This document shows, piece by piece, positions 6,363 through 9,351 of a DNA stretch of 9,351 nt. The translations under genes were made by a program, and so were the position numbers. The stretch comes from JAGQSZ01 sp049672765. Lineage in GTDB: Bacteria > Actinomycetota > Acidimicrobiia > Acidimicrobiales > Microtrichaceae. The stretch's first letter is position 1; the number at the start of each line of letters is the position of its first letter. Below the pieces are notes generated by a model. The model ran no database searches, had not been told where the DNA came from, and worked only from the letters and a program-made list of their open reading frames with translations. The stretch lies in the NCBI GenBank assembly GCA_049672765.1, contig JBATWQ010000351.1:1-9351 (forward strand). The letters run 5' to 3'.

Positions 6363-7052
6363 TCAGTCGTCGAAGGTCAGCAGCGAGTCGTACAGGCTCT
6401 TGATCTTGGCCGCATATCCGGGGTCGGTCGCCCAGATCCCGTTGCCGAAGTTGCTCCAGTTGGGCGCCTTGCCCTTGGGGCTGACCAGATCGAAGCGCGG
6501 GTCCACCAGATCGTGGGCGAGCTTCGCCTTGGTGACGTACTTGTCCGCATAGGCCCTCAGGTGCTGGATCTGGGCCCTCACTCCGATCCGTGCGCTCGGG
6601 AACTTGGCTGACCCGGTGCCCGTGTCGACGGCGCCGATGCCGGAGAAGTTGTTGTTCTCCTTGGGCATCCTGGTCGAGAAGCGGAGCCAACCGGTCTCGA
6701 GCATCGCCTGGGCGAACGCAATGTCGCCGCGGACTCCTTCGTCGCGACCTTCATCCAGGAACAGCTGTGCGAGTTCCTCGATCGAAACCGTCGCCTCGCC
6801 CTGGGGACTGTGCGAAGCGGTCTTGTATTCGAACCAGTCGGCCATCTCTCGGGCCGAGACCACCGGTGGACCCATCACCGCAAGGTACGGATACGCCGGG
6901 ATGACGGGGGTTGAGGTCGTGGTCGTCGTTGAGATGGTGGTGGAGGTGGTCCCGGTCGAATGAACCGGCGGTGCGGGTGTACATGCGACCGCAAGGAGCG
7001 TGACCATGGAAGCGGCTGCGACGATCGCGTGCTTCGTCGATTTGGAAAACAT
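6363..7052 (-). CDS. Glucosaminidase-domain lipoprotein (peptidoglycan hydrolase)
   Basis: This is a predicted cell-surface N-acetylglucosaminidase acting on peptidoglycan glycan strands. The 229-residue protein begins MFSKSTKHAI, followed by a hydrophobic stretch ending LLAVAC, a lipobox-like site that would anchor Cys24 to lipid. A Thr/Ser-rich linker follows (about 32-50). The glucosaminidase domain (about 90-226) has AFAQAMLETGW with the likely catalytic Glu119, then KENNNFSGIGA (131-141) and FPSARIGVRAQIQHLRAYA (151-169), both typical of FlgJ/LytG-like enzymes. ATG 7052 was chosen because it gives a proper signal peptide. The longer GTG start at 7100 would add 16 residues ahead of the signal and run through an inverted repeat. 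The exact bond cleaved and the wall partner are not shown. Confidence 0.88.
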   Translation of the reverse strand: MFSKSTKHAIVAAASMVTLLAVACTPAPPVHSTGTTSTTISTTTTTSTPVIPAYPYLAVMGPPVVSAREMADWFEYKTASHSPQGEATVSIEELAQLFLDEGRDEGVRGDIAFAQAMLETGWLRFSTRMPKENNNFSGIGAVDTGTGSAKFPSARIGVRAQIQHLRAYADKYVTKAKLAHDLVDPRFDLVSPKGKAPNWSNFGNGIWATDPGYAAKIKSLYDSLLTFDD

Positions 7053-7064
7053 GGCGACCAGTCT

Positions 7065-7093
7065 GCCGGGAAAATTGCCCAATAACTCCCGGC
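7065..7093. promoter_or_regulatory. 29-bp inverted repeat upstream of the glucosaminidase gene
   Basis: Perfect 7-base arms (GCCGGGA at 7065-7071 and TCCCGGC at 7087-7093) enclose a 15-base A/T-richer centre, which itself holds ATTG-CC-CAAT. It lies between the flavodoxin stop (7112) and the glucosaminidase ATG (7052). It may be an operator or leader hairpin for the wall hydrolase, or a weak terminator for the flavodoxin gene. No T-run follows on the minus strand, which argues against an intrinsic terminator. Confidence 0.4.
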
Positions 7094-7111
7094 CGGTCAC
7101 AAAACTTTATT

Positions 7112-7537
7112 TCAGGCGGCGGCTGTGGCCGAGATCATCCGATCCACCAAGTCGGCGCAGCCGTCGATGACCTTGTCGCGACGGATGGCCATGCCACCTC
7201 GGACATCGGCGTCACGCTCTTCCAACAGGGCAGACAGCTTCTCGAGCGTCTTACCGGCGTCGACGGCGTAGGTGACATAGGTGTAGGTCGGCTTGTTCGA
7301 CAACAGTGGCAACTTGGCGAGCTTGCCGGCACCTCCGGGGCGCTGACCGAACAGGATCATGCCGTCCACCCAGGTTCCGACCACCAACACGTCGGCCTGC
7401 TGCAATGCGGCCAGGTCGACCTGTCGTGACGAACACTCCGACGCTTCCCAGCCCCGTGCCTCTAGGCCGGCGACGATCAGGCCGGCGGCCCTGCGGGTAT
7501 TGCCAGTGAGGCTCTCGTGTATCACCAGTGCGCGCAT
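7112..7537 (-). CDS. Flavodoxin-family protein (FMN-binding redox protein)
   Basis: This 141-residue protein has a flavodoxin-like fold. It opens MRALVIHESLTGNTRRAA, a first strand followed by the S-L-T-G-N-T-R loop (9-15) that holds the FMN phosphate. Next come LVVGTWVDGMILFGQ (51-65), the strand and loop that cover the flavin ring, and a YTYVTYAVDAGKTLEKL region (85-101). Such proteins carry electrons or act as small quinone or NAD(P)H-linked reductases; the partner is unknown. ATG 7537 was chosen because the family strand begins directly there. Starts at 7555 and 7567 would add a short unlikely extension. It sits alone between the crotonase gene (69 bases upstream) and the glucosaminidase gene, perhaps in a loose operon with the crotonase. 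Confidence 0.85.
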   Translation of the reverse strand: MRALVIHESLTGNTRRAAGLIVAGLEARGWEASECSSRQVDLAALQQADVLVVGTWVDGMILFGQRPGGAGKLAKLPLLSNKPTYTYVTYAVDAGKTLEKLSALLEERDADVRGGMAIRRDKVIDGCADLVDRMISATAAA

Positions 7538-7606
7538 GGGGCTCACTTTCGTCATCCTCGACCCCATCGGTCAAGAGCGGTCCAAATCTAGGATTGTTTC
7601 GGGCTG

Positions 7607-8338
7607 TCAGGAGCGATTGAAGAACTTCGTGATCGCTTCGATGTTCTCGGGTCCGCCGGCAAGGCGTGCCATCTGGTCGTATTCGCGCACCAGGGCCTCG
7701 GCCCAGCCGACGCGGTGTCCCTGGCGCATAAGCGCGGTGGTCGTCTTCAGCGCGTCCGGGGGTTGCTCGGCAAGTTTGCGTGCCCAATCCTGGGCAACTC
7801 CGCTCAAGTCGGCATCGGGGACCCTCCGCAGCGCAAGGCCGCTCTCGACAGCCCATTCCGATGAGAACCACTCACCGCTCAGCACCATCTCGGCTGCGCG
7901 CTGTGGGCCGACCGCTGCGGCCAGGCTCACGCTCGCTGCGGCCTCGGTTACGACGCCAAGGCCGACGAAGGGGGCTTTGAAGCGGGCCGATTCTGCGACG
8001 AAGGCCACGTCGCACCAGGGAATCACGGTCAACCCGAAACCGACGGCCATGCCGTTGACTGCGGCGATGAGCGGAACCGGAACGTCTGAGAGCGCCGACA
8101 TCAGACCCCGGAATCCGGATCCCTCCTCACCGTGGCGTGGATCCGCGAACTCACTCAGGTCCTGTCCGACGTTGAACGCTCGGCCTTCGCCGGTCAACAC
8201 GATCACTCTGGCGCCGTCGGACTCGGCGGATCGAAGGGCGTCGCGGGTGCCGTCCCACATGTCGATCGACATGGCGTTCAAGGCTTCGGGTCTGGTCCAG
8301 GTGATCGTCCTGACACCGTCGGTGTCAGCAACTGTCAT
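7607..8338 (-). CDS. Enoyl-CoA hydratase/isomerase (crotonase) family protein, isomerase-like active site
   Basis: This acyl-CoA enzyme belongs to the crotonase superfamily (243 residues from ATG 8338). The oxyanion-hole elements are present: GRAFNVGQDL, and AVNGMAVGFGL with its conserved glycines. At the usual hydratase Pro-Glu site it reads KAPFVGLG, so the first catalytic Glu is Phe. A downstream VVTEAAAS keeps a Glu where delta3,delta2-enoyl-CoA isomerases of the ECI2 kind have PEGxSS. Another Glu is kept in RAAEMVLSG. Isomerase or another crotonase activity is therefore likelier than classical hydration; the substrate is unknown. A TTG at 8350, with AAGGG 8 bases before it, is an alternative start that overlaps the TetR stop (TTGA). 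Either way the pair is translationally coupled, which suggests control by that regulator. Confidence 0.9.
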   Translation of the reverse strand: MTVADTDGVRTITWTRPEALNAMSIDMWDGTRDALRSAESDGARVIVLTGEGRAFNVGQDLSEFADPRHGEEGSGFRGLMSALSDVPVPLIAAVNGMAVGFGLTVIPWCDVAFVAESARFKAPFVGLGVVTEAAASVSLAAAVGPQRAAEMVLSGEWFSSEWAVESGLALRRVPDADLSGVAQDWARKLAEQPPDALKTTTALMRQGHRVGWAEALVREYDQMARLAGGPENIEAITKFFNRS

Positions 8339-8346
8339 CTGCTCGC

Positions 8347-9000
8347 TCAATTGAAGGACCCTTCGCTTGTCGTCGAATTTTCGTTCGCGGTCGTGCCCGC
8401 GGTCGTGTTCATGGCGCCTCGCATGAAGATGCTGACTATCTCGTCGACGTCCATCGGCGGAGCGAGCGTCGACTTGGTCAGGACCGAGTTCGACACGAAC
8501 ATCCCCAGGAAGATTGCTGCGAGCTGTACCGACCGGTCCCTGTCACCGTCGCCCCCGCCTTCGCCACCGGCGCTGACGAACAACGGGGCCAGGGCGTCCA
8601 GGACCTCGGTCACTTCAGATGACTGGGGTCGCCGGGCCGGAGTGGATGTGTCCTCGATAAGACGGATCGTCTGGATCATCCGGACCGTGATGGCTCGACC
8701 TGCCGCTTGTAGGCGAAGTTCGAGCGTCGGATGCTGGAGGGCCTCACGGAACTGGGGGAGGAGGGTCTGCAGTCCTATCGCCTGGCGGCGGGCGGCCGAG
8801 ATCAGCGACCCCATGTCGGGGAAGTACCTGAACACCGTCCCCTCGGATACCCCAGCCTCGACAGCGAGTTGGGCGGCTGTGAAGGAACTGCCGTGGGTCA
8901 GGAACAACTCGCCTGCGATTTCCAACAACTCTGCCCGGCGCTCCTCTGGGGCAAGGCGTCTGCGCGCGCCGGGGAGTCTGTCGGGGGTTCTTGCCTGCAC
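8347..9000 (-). CDS. TetR/AcrR-family transcriptional regulator
   Basis: This is a predicted dimeric DNA-binding repressor of 217 residues. The N-terminal helix-turn-helix is clear: RRAELLEIAGELFLTHG (21-37), then FTAAQLAVEAGVSEGTVFRYFPD (40-62), in which VSEGTVFRYF is the recognition helix and its TetR-typical exit. The C-terminal ligand domain is not assignable and contains a Gly/Asp-rich insert (about 152-160) and a polar Ser/Thr/Asn tail. The GTG start at 9000 is the first in frame and gives a normal N-terminal arm; no clear Shine-Dalgarno site precedes it, so a leaderless message is possible. Its stop overlaps the crotonase start region, so it probably regulates acyl-CoA metabolism, perhaps sensing an acyl-CoA. 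Two inverted repeats just upstream are candidate operators. Confidence 0.92.
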   Translation of the reverse strand: MQARTPDRLPGARRRLAPEERRAELLEIAGELFLTHGSSFTAAQLAVEAGVSEGTVFRYFPDMGSLISAARRQAIGLQTLLPQFREALQHPTLELRLQAAGRAITVRMIQTIRLIEDTSTPARRPQSSEVTEVLDALAPLFVSAGGEGGGDGDRDRSVQLAAIFLGMFVSNSVLTKSTLAPPMDVDEIVSIFMRGAMNTTAGTTANENSTTSEGSFN

Positions 9001-9022
9001 GGCCCGAGTCTAGATGTGCGGC

Positions 9023-9040
9023 GCTTGGGGCCGGCCAAGC
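9023..9040. promoter_or_regulatory. Inverted repeat 23 bases upstream of the tetR start (candidate operator)
   Basis: The arms are GCTTGG (9023-9028) and CCAAGC (9035-9040), separated by GGCCGG. An 18-base dyad this close to the start of a TetR gene fits autoregulation by the encoded protein. The match is seen in the sequence; binding is inferred. Confidence 0.4.
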
Positions 9041-9079
9041 CGGAGAGCCAGCTATCGCTACGGTCCCTGCGAGGGGAGT

Positions 9080-9101
9080 GGTCCGGTTCGTGCACCGGAC
9101 C
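9080..9101. promoter_or_regulatory. 22-bp perfect inverted repeat between tetR and the right-hand gene (candidate operator)
   Basis: Eight-base arms GGTCCGGT (9080-9087) and ACCGGACC (9094-9101) flank a 6-base spacer. It lies 79 bases upstream of the TetR GTG (minus strand) and about 100 bases upstream of the plus-strand gene at 9202. One site could thus control both divergent genes. With no T-run on either side, it does not look like an intrinsic terminator. Confidence 0.45.
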
Positions 9102-9201
9102 TAGCCATGATCTGGTTCGGTGCTGATGCATGTGCGGTCGCTTAATGTCTGTGAGCGTGGTCTCCGTGGTGGAACAGTTCTCGGGAGAGGCAGGGAGCGG
9201 T

Positions 9202-9351
9202 GTGTCGCATGGGGAGCCTCAGCGCTGGTGGACCCGCTTGAGGTACTTGAGGACGGTTCTGGTGCTAGCCGTTCTGTCGGTGGGTCTTCCGACCGCGATC
9301 GGTGCAGAGCGGTCTGGATCCATGAATCGGGCGTCCGCGTCGGTTTCCAAG
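9202..9351 (+). CDS. Secreted or membrane-anchored protein, N-terminal fragment (runs off right edge)
   Basis: The frame stays open to the right edge (50 codons from GTG 9202). It encodes a basic start rich in Arg and Trp (QRWWTRLRYLRT), then a hydrophobic run VLVLAVLSVGLPTAIGA, then a polar Ser/Arg-rich stretch. That is the n-, h- and c-region pattern of a signal peptide, with possible cleavage after the AIGA near residue 35. GTG 9202 was chosen because AGGGAG at 9192-9197 lies 4 bases upstream. An in-frame ATG at 9145 would add 19 residues and has no clear ribosome site. The gene is divergent from tetR and shares its control region. The mature protein lies outside the window, so no function can be given. 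Confidence 0.6.
   Translation, partial: MSHGEPQRWWTRLRYLRTVLVLAVLSVGLPTAIGAERSGSMNRASASVSK

Noticed and set aside
8132..9013. 293-residue plus-strand frame opposite the crotonase and tetR genes
   Set aside because: It spans the boundary of two well-supported genes and contains no domain signature.
1..9351. CRISPR array, tRNA, rRNA or a toxin-antitoxin or phage-defence system
   Set aside because: No regularly spaced repeats, cloverleaf, rRNA segment or defence-domain signature was seen. The HNH and recombinase pieces fit an integration event.

Overview
This is high-GC bacterial DNA. The gene content suggests the Actinomycetota, probably an Acidimicrobiia-like lineage. The clues are a DUF222-type HNH endonuclease remnant, a DUF3817 membrane protein, actinobacterial codon use and an RlmG/DeaD/EngB set. 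This placement is inferred from protein character only, and EngB is unusual for classical Streptomyces- or Mycobacterium-type genomes.

Layout. (i) Bases 1-771 are a mobile-element junction. The 5' part of a large serine recombinase runs leftwards off the window. Right against its start codon lies the 3' part of an HNH endonuclease gene on the opposite strand, cut off just before its final Cys/His signature. The simplest reading is a serine-integrase element inserted into the HNH gene. (ii) Bases 772-1086 hold no gene. (iii) Bases 1087-4040 (minus strand) are a two-gene unit for ribosomal RNA: a DeaD/CsdA-type DEAD-box helicase followed after 17 bases by an RlmG-type 23S rRNA guanine-N2 methyltransferase. 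The helicase has a structured leader. (iv) Bases 4249-4705 (plus strand) are a decayed acyltransferase-3 gene that has lost its middle. (v) Bases 4647-6308 (minus) are a tight unit: engB GTPase, a DUF3817 membrane protein and a cysteine-cluster protein. (vi) Bases 6363-7052 (minus) encode a glucosaminidase-domain lipoprotein, and 7112-7537 (minus) a small flavodoxin. (vii) Bases 7607-9000 (minus) are an overlapping TetR regulator plus crotonase (enoyl-CoA hydratase/isomerase) pair. (viii) Bases 9001-9201 are a short control region with two inverted repeats. (ix) A gene for a secreted or membrane-anchored protein starts at 9202 (plus) and runs off the right edge.

Functionally, most of the window is housekeeping: ribosome assembly (helicase, rRNA methylase, EngB), wall turnover, fatty-acid metabolism and flavin redox. 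The accessory signals are the recombinase/HNH junction and the broken acyltransferase. I see no convincing undescribed multi-gene system. The most interesting items are the insertion junction, the mutually exclusive hairpins in the helicase leader, the internally deleted acyltransferase and the operator-like dyads.
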